DNA of 11,053 bases from an uncultured Clostridia bacterium (GTDB taxonomy: Bacteria > Bacillota > Clostridia > Oscillospirales > Ruminococcaceae), in the NCBI GenBank assembly GCA_937892655.1, contig CALBJC010000096.1:1-11053 (forward strand), given 5' to 3'. Below, piece after piece: positions 4,570-11,053 of this stretch (the first letter of the stretch is position 1; each line of letters begins with the position of its first letter). The notes under the pieces are model-generated. The model did no database searches. It was not told where the DNA came from and saw only the letters and a list, made by a program, of their open reading frames with translations. The translations under genes were made by a program, and so were the position numbers.

Positions 4570-4947
4570 ATGGAAAATATCAGAGTTTTAGTTTGCGATG
4601 ACTCAGTTTTTGTAAGAAAAAAGCTCACCAGCTTCTTGCAGACTCTTGATGACGTTGCTGAAATCTACGAGGCTAGTGATGGTTTTGAAGCTGTTGCACA
4701 GTACAAAGAGCATAGCCCTACAGTAGTATTTATGGATATCGTTATGCCTAATAAGACAGGTATTGAAGCACTTGGCGAAATTATGGATTTTGACCCTGAT
4801 GCAAGAGTTTACATGGCTTCATCAGTTGGTACTCAGAATTACCTCAAGGATGCAATCAATGCAGGCGCTACAGACTTTTTACAGAAGCCTATTGCCAACG
4901 ACGATGTTGAAAAGATCATCGAGATGCTCGTAGAAGAGGAGGACTAA
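4570..4947 (+). CDS. stand-alone CheY-like response regulator receiver
   Basis: A 125-residue single receiver domain with no output domain, the usual length of CheY. The acidic pocket is Asp10/Asp11, the phospho-acceptor Asp56 sits in FMDIVMP, the switch Ser84 in YMASSVG, and the conserved Lys106 in LQKP. AAGGAG stands 8 nt before the ATG. The next gene starts 4 nt after the stop and its Shine-Dalgarno lies within the last codons of this one, so the two are co-transcribed and probably translationally coupled. No CheA, CheW or flagellar gene is in the window, so a role in chemotaxis proper is not shown; the partner's CheX-like domain suggests that this receiver is its substrate. The cognate kinase is not visible. 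Confidence 0.93.
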   Translation: MENIRVLVCDDSVFVRKKLTSFLQTLDDVAEIYEASDGFEAVAQYKEHSPTVVFMDIVMPNKTGIEALGEIMDFDPDARVYMASSVGTQNYLKDAINAGATDFLQKPIANDDVEKIIEMLVEEED

Positions 4948-4951
4948 CGAT

Positions 4952-5833
4952 ATGTTTACACAATTTTTTGGAAGCTATCTTTTAAATAACGGTTATGTTA
5001 CAGGTCCTCAGCTTTCTAAGGCTATTGAAGAAAAGAATACAGTAAGAATGAAGCTCGGTGTATTGGCTATCAATGCAGGCTTTATGACATCAGAGCAGGT
5101 TGAGCTTGTTAATATCGAACAGGCTAACCGTGATATGCGTTTTGGTGACCTTGCTGTTGATATGGGCTTTGTTACTGCTGAACAGGTTGACAGACTTTTG
5201 TCAGAACAGCCAAGCGGTCACGTTTTACTCGGTCAGGCCCTCGTTAACGATGGCGCTTTGACAAACGCTCAGCTTGAAGAAGCTATCAACGATTATAAGA
5301 GAACAAATCAGCTTACAGATGAAGATATTTCTGATGAACAGAACGAAAAGATCGCTCTTTTAGTTTCAGAATTCTATCATTTCGACAGCGGCGAAAAGGC
5401 AGAGGTTTTCACAAAGTATATTTCACTCTTGATCAAGAACCTTATCCGTTTCATCGGTGACGACTTTATTCCTCTTGAAGCACCTATCGTTACTACATAT
5501 AATTCAACAAAGCTCGTTTCACAGAGCTTTGCAGGTGACGCAAAGGGCTACACAGCTATCGACGCTGATGAAGCTACATACAAGACACTTGCTGAAAGAT
5601 TTGCGAAAGAAGCTATTACAGATTCAGACTATGCTGACGCTGCAATCGGTGAATTCTTAAATCTCCACAATGGCTTGTTTACAGTTAATATGTCAAACGA
5701 CTTGGGTAAGGAGCTTACTCTTACTCCTCAGTCTTATGACAGCGCTAAGGAGCTCAAGTTTGAAAAGTCTGCTTTCTGTATCCCAATCAGATACAACTTT
5801 GGTACAGCTAACTTTATCATCGAAATTGAATAA
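4952..5833 (+). CDS. MshEN-repeat/CheX-like fusion protein (putative c-di-GMP-responsive CheY phosphatase)
   Basis: A 293-residue soluble protein. Residues 6-113 hold four copies of a motif with glycines at 7, 36, 65 and 94, an exact 29-residue period: [LF]G-x2-[LA]-x4-G-[FYA]-[VML]-T-x2-Q-[LV]. This is the plan of the MshEN (GspE N-terminal) c-di-GMP receptor, whose 24-residue motifs are joined by 5-residue spacers; copies 2 and 3 keep the basic residue before the LG/FG (Lys34, Arg63) and the final Gln (57, 86). After an acidic linker (about 118-132), residues ~135-293 resemble CheX/CheC phosphatases, with the Glu234-x2-Asn237 pair in GEFLNLHNG matching the catalytic E-x2-N of CheX. Such enzymes strip phosphate from CheY, and the gene directly follows a cheY-like gene. 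Family assignments are from motif reading; the coupling of c-di-GMP to phosphatase activity is inference. Start fixed by GGAGG 9 nt upstream. Confidence 0.8.
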   Translation: MFTQFFGSYLLNNGYVTGPQLSKAIEEKNTVRMKLGVLAINAGFMTSEQVELVNIEQANRDMRFGDLAVDMGFVTAEQVDRLLSEQPSGHVLLGQALVNDGALTNAQLEEAINDYKRTNQLTDEDISDEQNEKIALLVSEFYHFDSGEKAEVFTKYISLLIKNLIRFIGDDFIPLEAPIVTTYNSTKLVSQSFAGDAKGYTAIDADEATYKTLAERFAKEAITDSDYADAAIGEFLNLHNGLFTVNMSNDLGKELTLTPQSYDSAKELKFEKSAFCIPIRYNFGTANFIIEIE

Positions 5834-5844
5834 GCTTAACAAAT

Positions 5845-5878
5845 ATCCCCGATGCTTTCGCATCGGGGATTTCTTTTT
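5845..5878 (+). terminator. rho-independent terminator of the CheY/CheX module, between convergent genes
   Basis: An 11-bp stem ATCCCCGATGC/GCATCGGGGAT with a TTTC loop is followed by TTCTTTTT. It lies 12 nt after the CheX-like gene and just before the end of the convergent histidine kinase gene, which it may also serve. Confidence 0.9.
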
Positions 5879-5887
5879 AGCTTTTCT

Positions 5888-7354
5888 TTATTCAACCTTT
5901 TTTGTATCGGGTATTTCAAACCAGAAATCCGAGCCTTCGCCGAGTGTTGAAGAAACACCGTATTTAAAGCCGTGGCTCTTGAAAATTTCCTTAACGATTG
6001 AAAGGCCAAGCCCTGTACCCATCTTATCTCTCTTGACCTTTTCGCCTCTGTAGTAGCGGTCAAAGATATTTGAGAGGTTTTCAGGGGCGATACCAACGCC
6101 GTTGTCGATAATATCTATTCTGACATCATTGCCTAAATTAGTCTGGCGGATTATTATTCTCTTTTCGTCGCCACTGTAGTTAATGGCGTTATTTACAAGG
6201 TTGTAGATAATCTGGTCAAGCCTTGCGCTGTCAGCACAGATTATTCTGTCATCATCCTTTTCAACCCTGATGTCATATCCTTCGGTGTCTATCAAAAGCT
6301 GATAACGGCCCATAACCTCATCGAGCTTATCGTGGATAGAAAACTCGGTTTTATTAAGCTCTGTATTGTGGCTTTCAAGCCTTGAAAGCTCTAAAATCTC
6401 GCCTACCAGCTTTGTTAAACGGTCGGTTTCATCTATGATAACCGAAAGATGCTCCTCACGCTTTACAGGGTTATCGCCCGATAAATCTCTTATCATCTCA
6501 GCATACGCCTTTATCATGGTAAGCGGAGTTTTAAGGTCATGCGAAACGTTTGCCATAAGGTCACGCCTGAGCTCATTTACCTTTGAAACCTCGCTTACAG
6601 CGTAGTTTAAGGTCTGCGCCAGCTGAGATGATTCCATAAAGCCCTTCTCATCAAAGGTTACAGAATAATCACCGTTTGCAAACTGCTTTGCAGATTTTGC
6701 AATCTTTGAGATAGGTTTTGAAAGCGCCTTTGAAATATAAAGTGAAAGCAGCAGCGATAGCTCGCAGGTGATAAGCGCGATAAAGAAAAACTGCTCTTTC
6801 ATAATACTCATAGTCGATCTGATTGGCTCGATAAACGCATTGACCAGAACTATTCTTGCGTCCTCGGGGTTTTGCGAGCTGGTTATGACCTTGCCGTAAA
6901 TCAGCTGCGACATATGGAAATAGTCGTTCATCGATTCTGCATAATAGCTGCCGCCTGATGAGGCATAAATGCTCTGAATGGTTTTGTGAAACTCAACGAA
7001 ATATGCATACTTGTTTTCAGATCTACCGCCCATATAGTCGATAATATCGCTTGTAAGGTAACCGTAGCCGTCGGTAACGATGATCATAAAACCGTTTTTG
7101 CTGGCGATATCATCCATTATCTTATTAAGCTCCTCGGCTGAGGCGGTATCGATATTATCATCTATAAGTCTGATAGCGTTTTTAACGTTTCTGATGGTTA
7201 CTGATTTGAAGTAGTTAGGCATCAGCTTTATCTGGAAAACCCACAAAAGTAAAACAACGCATACTGTGAATATAAGCATAAAAATCAGAACATAATGCTC
7301 AAGCTTTAATAAATTGGCAGGGGATCTGAGCTTTTTTTGCTTAGTTGACTTCAA
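5888..7354 (-). CDS. membrane sensor histidine kinase (two-component system)
   Basis: A 488-residue kinase of the PhoR/WalK type. Transmembrane segment 1 spans about residues 20-42, an extracellular sensor domain 45-185, and transmembrane segment 2 about 188-208. A HAMP linker (about 209-262, with KALSKPISKIAKSA and FANGDYSV) leads to the dimerisation domain with phospho-acceptor His272 in VSHDLKTPL. The ATPase domain shows the N-box NLVNNAINYS, DNGVGI, the F-box FDRYYRG and GTGLGLSIV. It would autophosphorylate and pass phosphate to the response regulator whose gene it follows. The start is TTG at 7352-7354, inside the regulator's last codons (14-nt overlap) with an in-frame stop just upstream; the ribosome site is weak, so it is probably translated by coupling. 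The sensor domain is not recognised and the signal is unknown. Confidence 0.92.
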   Translation of the reverse strand: MKSTKQKKLRSPANLLKLEHYVLIFMLIFTVCVVLLLWVFQIKLMPNYFKSVTIRNVKNAIRLIDDNIDTASAEELNKIMDDIASKNGFMIIVTDGYGYLTSDIIDYMGGRSENKYAYFVEFHKTIQSIYASSGGSYYAESMNDYFHMSQLIYGKVITSSQNPEDARIVLVNAFIEPIRSTMSIMKEQFFFIALITCELSLLLSLYISKALSKPISKIAKSAKQFANGDYSVTFDEKGFMESSQLAQTLNYAVSEVSKVNELRRDLMANVSHDLKTPLTMIKAYAEMIRDLSGDNPVKREEHLSVIIDETDRLTKLVGEILELSRLESHNTELNKTEFSIHDKLDEVMGRYQLLIDTEGYDIRVEKDDDRIICADSARLDQIIYNLVNNAINYSGDEKRIIIRQTNLGNDVRIDIIDNGVGIAPENLSNIFDRYYRGEKVKRDKMGTGLGLSIVKEIFKSHGFKYGVSSTLGEGSDFWFEIPDTKKVE

Positions 7355-8015
7355 ACTTATAACCTACTCTCTGTAATGTAACAATAAGGTTTTTATATTC
7401 GCCTAAGCTGTTTCTGAGCATTTTGATATGAGTATCAACGGTTCTGTCGTCACCGTCAAAATCATATCCCCATAGCTCTTCAACGAGCTTGTCTCTTGAA
7501 AGAGCGATATTCATATTGCGGACAAGATAGAATAAAAGGTCATATTCCTTAGGAGTCATTCTGACCTTTCTGTCGTTGATGGTAACCTCTCGGGCAGTAA
7601 AATTGATAGAAAGTCCCTTATAAGTAAATATTTCTTCAACAACCTTTGTATTCTGACTGCCTCTTTTCAAAACGGCATTTACTCTTGCCATAAGCTCCTT
7701 TGGTGAAAAAGGCTTTACAACATAGTCATCAACGCCCATTTCAAAGCCAAAAAGCTTGTCGTATTCTTCAGTTCTTGCCGAAAGCATAATGATAGGAGTT
7801 GTCTTTGTCTTTCTTATCTCCTTGCAGGCTGAAAAGCCATCAAGCTTTGGCATCATTACGTCCATAATGATGATATCATAATCTTCAGCGCGAGCCATTT
7901 CAACAGCCTGCATACCATCCTCAGCTTCTTCGGTGGTGTGGCCCTCAAACTCGGCATATTCCTTGATAACAGCGCGGATTTTTATTTCATCATCAACAAC
8001 AAGTATTCTTGCCAT
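7341..8015 (-). CDS. OmpR/PhoB-family response regulator
   Basis: A complete 224-residue protein: a receiver domain (about 1-118) with Asp8/Asp9, phospho-acceptor Asp52 in IIMDVMMP, switch Ser79 in IMLSAR and Lys in VVKPFSP, then a winged-helix DNA-binding domain (about 127-224) with MTPKEYDLLFYL, LVEELWGYDF, the recognition helix around DRTVDTHIKMLRN, and the wing ending VGYKFEV. AGGAG lies 8 nt before the ATG. It is first in an operon with its kinase and is transcribed divergently from the hemolysin-III-like gene. Its target genes cannot be told from the sequence; divergent control of the neighbour is possible but unproven. Confidence 0.95.
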   Translation of the reverse strand: MARILVVDDEIKIRAVIKEYAEFEGHTTEEAEDGMQAVEMARAEDYDIIIMDVMMPKLDGFSACKEIRKTKTTPIIMLSARTEEYDKLFGFEMGVDDYVVKPFSPKELMARVNAVLKRGSQNTKVVEEIFTYKGLSINFTAREVTINDRKVRMTPKEYDLLFYLVRNMNIALSRDKLVEELWGYDFDGDDRTVDTHIKMLRNSLGEYKNLIVTLQRVGYKFEVN

Positions 8016-8050
8016 AAAAAATTCTCCTCTCGTTTTTCTATATCAAGTTT

Positions 8051-8079
8051 AGTGTAGCATACTTTTATAAAAAAATCAA
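8051..8079 (-). promoter_or_regulatory. promoter of the two-component operon
   Basis: On the minus strand TTGATT (8074-8079), a 17-nt spacer and TACACT (8051-8056) lie about 40 nt before the regulator's ATG. It sits back to back with the plus-strand promoter at 8103-8131, with 23 nt between the two -35 boxes. Confidence 0.5.
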
Positions 8080-8102
8080 CTCAATTGTTTTTGTAAAACT
8101 TA

Positions 8103-8131
8103 TTGACACTAATAGTTTAAAGTGTTAAAAT
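8103..8131 (+). promoter_or_regulatory. promoter of the hemolysin-III-like/tyrA operon
   Basis: TTGACA (8103-8108), a 17-nt spacer and TAAAAT (8126-8131), about 30 nt before the Shine-Dalgarno of the gene starting at 8168. An ACACT/AGTGT inverted pair lies in the spacer. Confidence 0.75.
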
Positions 8132-8167
8132 ATATTTGAGCGAAATTTCAAAAGAAAGGGTGTTATT

Positions 8168-8887
8168 ATGGGCTTTCCAAGCGAAGAGTATTTTATGAAT
8201 AAAAAGGTTAGAGGCAAGAAAACCGATAAAAGCCGCAAGGTGCAAAAAACAGGTAACGCCCCTTCATATACTTTGGGTGAAGAAATATTCGGCGCTGTAT
8301 CTCACGGCGTTGGCGGTCTTTTAGCAATTGCAGGTACTGTAGTTTTAATTGTACTGTGTGCAATTTACGGTGGCGCGTGGGAGGTAGTGAGCGCTTGTAT
8401 CTATGGCGCATCGCTTATTATTCTGTATACAATGTCAACTCTCTATCACGCTATTACCCATAAAAAAGCCAAGGCATTTTTCAGGATTATGGACCATAAT
8501 ACAATATTCTTTTTAATTGCAGGTACATATACACCGTTTACTCTTGTAACCCTGCGTGGTGCATTAGGCTGGGTTTTATTTGGTATTATATGGGGTGCGG
8601 CAATACTCGGCATTGTTCTCAACTCTGTAAATTTAGAAAAGTATAAGAAGATTTCAGTTATAGCGTATCTTGTAATGGGCTGGGCAATAATCTTTGCTAT
8701 AAAGCCGTTTTACGAGAGCGTTGACAGATTGTCGCTTATATTCTTAGTAATAGGCGGTGCGCTGTACTCTGTCGGCGTAATCTTCTACAAGATAAAAAAG
8801 ATAAAGTATTTCCACGCGGTATGGCATCTGTTTGTGATGGCAGGCAGTGTATTCCATTACTTTTCTGTGTTGGTTGAAATGATCTAG
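8168..8887 (+). CDS. hemolysin III / PAQR-family membrane protein
   Basis: A 239-residue integral membrane protein of the HlyIII (YqfA/PAQR) family. A basic cytoplasmic tail (about 1-33, many Lys/Arg) is followed by seven hydrophobic segments. Family landmarks are GEEIFGAVSHG at the entry to the first segment, STLYHA (the Ser-x3-His motif), RIMDHNTIFFLIAGTYTP (the Asp-His motif and following helix), and HAVWHLFVMAGSVFHYF near the C-terminus (His-x3-His). In animal relatives these His, Ser and Asp residues bind a metal at a hydrolase-like site. The bacterial members' job is poorly defined (membrane or lipid homeostasis is proposed), and haemolysis is not implied. AAAGGG 8 nt before the ATG supports the start; Met10 is a less likely alternative. 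tyrA follows after 19 nt. Confidence 0.93.
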   Translation: MGFPSEEYFMNKKVRGKKTDKSRKVQKTGNAPSYTLGEEIFGAVSHGVGGLLAIAGTVVLIVLCAIYGGAWEVVSACIYGASLIILYTMSTLYHAITHKKAKAFFRIMDHNTIFFLIAGTYTPFTLVTLRGALGWVLFGIIWGAAILGIVLNSVNLEKYKKISVIAYLVMGWAIIFAIKPFYESVDRLSLIFLVIGGALYSVGVIFYKIKKIKYFHAVWHLFVMAGSVFHYFSVLVEMI

Positions 8888-8906
8888 TCTGAAAGAAAGT
8901 GTAATA

Positions 8907-9797
8907 ATGAAAATCTGTATTGTAGGCCTTGGTCTTATCGGAGGCTCTGTTGCAAGAGCTCTTAAGAAAAACGGCAGCCATACTGTTTTTGGTATGGATA
9001 TAAATGATGAAACTATAAAAGAAGCCTTAGCGCAGGAGGTTATAGATAACAGTATCGCCCCGCAGGAGTTATCCATCTGCGATGTTGTTATCCTAGGTCT
9101 TTACCCTGAGGCAACCATTAAATTTGTCGATGAGAATGCAAAGTATTTTGCAAAGGGCAGTATAGTTTTAGATACCTGCGGTATTAAAAGTGCTATCTGC
9201 GGGCATTGCGAAAAAAAGCTTGGCGAAAATGGCGTTAAATTTGTAGGCTGTCACCCTATGGCGGGCAGAGAACTCTGGGGCTTTATGGCGTCGGTTGACA
9301 ATCTGTTTGATAACGCAAGCTTTATTATCTGTAAAACTGAAAATACAGATGATAGCGCTATTGAAGTAGCAAAATCGCTTGCAAATGAAATGGGCTTTCT
9401 GCGTAGCGTTATCTCAACCCCGAAGGAGCATGATGAGGTTATCGCGTATACCTCTCAGCTGGCGCATATCGTATCATCAGCGTATGTAAAAAGCCCGTCG
9501 CTTTTGCGTCAATGCGGCTTTTCAGCAGGCAGCTTCAGGGATTTAACCCGAGTTGCAAGGCTCAATGAAAATATGTGGACCTCGCTTTTTATGCTAAACC
9601 GTGAGCCTCTTATCTCCGAGATCGACCACGTTATCTCAAGCCTTACAGAATACAGAGATGTTCTCAGAAACGGTGACGATAAAAAGCTCTATGAGCTTTT
9701 GCGTGACGGCAGAATTTTAAAGGAAAAATCAAACGAACAGAATGCTAAAGTTGCCCGTGAGCTTGAGGCACTCAAAAAGAGTAAAGAGAATAAATAA
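8907..9797 (+). CDS. tyrA: prephenate dehydrogenase (tyrosine biosynthesis)
   Basis: A 296-residue TyrA that oxidatively decarboxylates prephenate to 4-hydroxyphenylpyruvate. The N-terminal Rossmann fold has Gly7-x-Gly9-x2-Gly12 and Asp31 at the end of the second strand, pointing to NAD preference. The substrate side has DTCGIKS and the catalytic-region HPMAG at 116-120, then KEHDEVIAYTSQLAH and a C-terminal helical dimerisation domain with FRDLTRVA. There is no fused chorismate mutase or ACT domain, so feedback control by tyrosine through an ACT domain is absent. The Shine-Dalgarno (GAAAG) is weak, suggesting coupling to the membrane protein 19 nt upstream. No other aromatic amino acid genes are in the window, so tyrA stands apart from an aro cluster here. 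Confidence 0.95.
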   Translation: MKICIVGLGLIGGSVARALKKNGSHTVFGMDINDETIKEALAQEVIDNSIAPQELSICDVVILGLYPEATIKFVDENAKYFAKGSIVLDTCGIKSAICGHCEKKLGENGVKFVGCHPMAGRELWGFMASVDNLFDNASFIICKTENTDDSAIEVAKSLANEMGFLRSVISTPKEHDEVIAYTSQLAHIVSSAYVKSPSLLRQCGFSAGSFRDLTRVARLNENMWTSLFMLNREPLISEIDHVISSLTEYRDVLRNGDDKKLYELLRDGRILKEKSNEQNAKVARELEALKKSKENK

Positions 9798-9805
9798 TCA
9801 GATTA

Positions 9806-9842
9806 AAACCGCCTTTGATTTATCGTCAGATGCGGTTTATAT
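9806..9842 (+). terminator. possible terminator after tyrA
   Basis: A 7-bp stem AAACCGC/GCGGTTT with a long 19-nt loop, followed by ATATTTGG. The long loop and poor T-run make it weak, but it is the only candidate between tyrA and the next promoter. Confidence 0.4.
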
Positions 9843-9876
9843 TTGGTAAAAATATAAACAATATATAAACAGAATA

Positions 9877-9905
9877 TTGACAAATGATGCAGAATTTGAT
9901 ATAAT
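9877..9905 (+). promoter_or_regulatory. consensus promoter of the secreted-protein gene
   Basis: TTGACA (9877-9882) and TATAAT (9900-9905), both perfect, are separated by 17 nt. The transcript would begin close to a GAAAGC/GCTTTC hairpin with an AATA loop (9913-9928), which could protect its 5' end. Confidence 0.85.
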
Positions 9906-9955
9906 TTTATCAGAAAGCAATAGCTTTCATCCCCCCACAACAAGGAGAGATGAAT

Positions 9956-11053
9956 ATGGTAAAAACACTAAAAAAAGCAATTTCATTCGTTCTTACTGCA
10001 GCGCTTGCGCTGTCAGTATGGTCAGTACCCGTATGGGCGCAAGGTAGCGCAGAGATAATATTCAATCTTATAAACGTTGATGTCGTAAGCGGCGATAATA
10101 CCTGGTCGGGCGAGCAGGATTATGTAGCGCAGCTTGATATTCCTGATGGCTATGAGATTTTTTATACAGATGCCTTTGCAGATGCGCCACACGGCAGATA
10201 CGGTTTGAATTATACCTTTGATGAACTGACAGGTGAATTTTTAATTCCGAAAGCCGAGTATGAAAGCGATTATACAAGCGTTGAAATAACGGTGTATGCT
10301 TGTGACCCTGAAAAAAGGTATCTGGTTACCTGTATTCTCCCTGACGGCGTTACAGTAGCGCAGGGCAATGTTGGTGAGAATGCGGCAAAGGTTATGGAAG
10401 ATTATTCTATAACCTTTGCTTACAGCGGTGATAAGCGTCTGGATATTGACATGATAGATTATTATTCTGAAGATTCTCGTTTAACTCCTGTATATACATA
10501 TGATGAGGATACTAAAACTCTGACCATCAAAGCTGAGGATAACAAGATTAATTCAGACTTTGCAATAGCTGATCAGCTTCTTATCAGACTTTCGTTATGC
10601 GGAACTTTTGATTACGACAGCTATGTAGAAAAGGTAACGCCTCCTTATGAAGACAGCTTTACAGCTAATAATGAAATAACAGAAATATATATCGATGGCG
10701 AAAAGGATGTATTTTTTCCACAGCTTTATGAGGTTGAGCTGAGTGCAGGCGAAAATCTATATTACAGGGCTGTCAGTGAAGGCAATATCAGTTTATATGT
10801 TCTGCTTCTCAGACACATTCAGGACGATAAGTTTGAGTTTGTAAGCTATGCCGATATGGGCTCGATAGGTGACGGTGGTAAAGCAGGTATATTTAATGCT
10901 ACTTCTGACGGAAAATATATTCTTGCTATAGCGGCGTATGAGGGATATGACGTCGGTAGTAACGTATCGGTTATATTAGATACATTAACCGCTGATGACC
11001 AGACGCTTGACTTTACAAATGAAACCTTACCTACTGATACAGATGATAACAAG
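9956..11053 (+). CDS. secreted protein of unknown function, 3' end cut by window edge
   Basis: The frame is open for 366 codons to the window edge. The start ATG at 9956 has GGAG 8 nt upstream; the in-frame ATG at 9950 is too close to the ribosome site. Residues 1-28 form a signal peptide: MVKTLKKA, a hydrophobic core, then a PVWA end with cleavage probably before Gln-Gly-Ser. There is no lipobox Cys. The mature part is acidic, rich in Asp, Tyr, Glu and Thr and apparently mostly beta-strand, with few Cys. Around residues 240-335 a segment with GEKDVFFPQLYEVELSAGENLYYRAV, followed by GDGGKAGIF and DGKYILAIAAY, looks like a jelly-roll or pre-peptidase-type beta domain, but I do not recognise a named family. 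The visible end (TLPTDTDDNK) resembles the start of a Thr/Asp linker, so more domains or a surface anchor probably follow. Likely exported to the cell surface or medium. Confidence 0.85.
   Translation, partial: MVKTLKKAISFVLTAALALSVWSVPVWAQGSAEIIFNLINVDVVSGDNTWSGEQDYVAQLDIPDGYEIFYTDAFADAPHGRYGLNYTFDELTGEFLIPKAEYESDYTSVEITVYACDPEKRYLVTCILPDGVTVAQGNVGENAAKVMEDYSITFAYSGDKRLDIDMIDYYSEDSRLTPVYTYDEDTKTLTIKAEDNKINSDFAIADQLLIRLSLCGTFDYDSYVEKVTPPYEDSFTANNEITEIYIDGEKDVFFPQLYEVELSAGENLYYRAVSEGNISLYVLLLRHIQDDKFEFVSYADMGSIGDGGKAGIFNATSDGKYILAIAAYEGYDVGSNVSVILDTLTADDQTLDFTNETLPTDTDDNK

Noticed and set aside
8208..8411. Minus-strand ORFs inside the hemolysin-III and tyrA genes (8208-8411, 8736-8981, 8744-9076)
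   Set aside because: Shadows of two clearly recognised plus-strand genes, without ribosome sites.

Overview
The window looks like chromosomal DNA of a Gram-positive, low-to-medium G+C anaerobic Firmicute, most plausibly a Clostridia/Ruminococcus-type gut bacterium. That is an inference from strong AGGAGG-type ribosome binding sites, sigma-A promoters with 17-bp spacers, tRNA genes with encoded CCA, and the protein families present. No taxonomic marker gene is in the window.

Left part (1-3747, all minus strand): a partial zinc-ribbon protein running off the left edge; a 313-nt element with perfect 18-nt terminal inverted repeats and three internal hairpin branches; an HMGL/4-hydroxy-2-oxovalerate-aldolase-like gene interrupted by one in-frame TGA, whose consensus promoter is studded with palindromic operator-like sites; and a two-gene operon of a DUF5104-like membrane protein and a zinc-ribbon protein with two tandem L7/L12-C-terminal-like repeats.

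Middle (3750-4450): tRNA-Leu(CAG) and tRNA-Leu(CAA) on the minus strand, surrounded by decayed tRNA pieces (a duplicated 3' end with its terminator, and an orphan 5' end) and a compact branched inverted-repeat element.

Right part: a plus-strand two-gene module, a stand-alone CheY-like receiver followed by a protein fusing four MshEN-type (c-di-GMP receptor) motifs at an exact 29-residue period to a CheX-like phosphatase domain. Facing it is an OmpR-type two-component system (response regulator, then histidine kinase with a TTG start overlapping the regulator's end). Divergent from that is an operon of a hemolysin-III/PAQR-family membrane protein and prephenate dehydrogenase (tyrA). Last is a secreted protein of unknown function that runs off the right edge.

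The best candidate for an undescribed system is the CheY/MshEN-CheX pair, which by architecture could couple c-di-GMP to dephosphorylation of a receiver. Next come the operator array on the broken aldolase gene, the cruciform element, and the tRNA-Leu remnant cluster.
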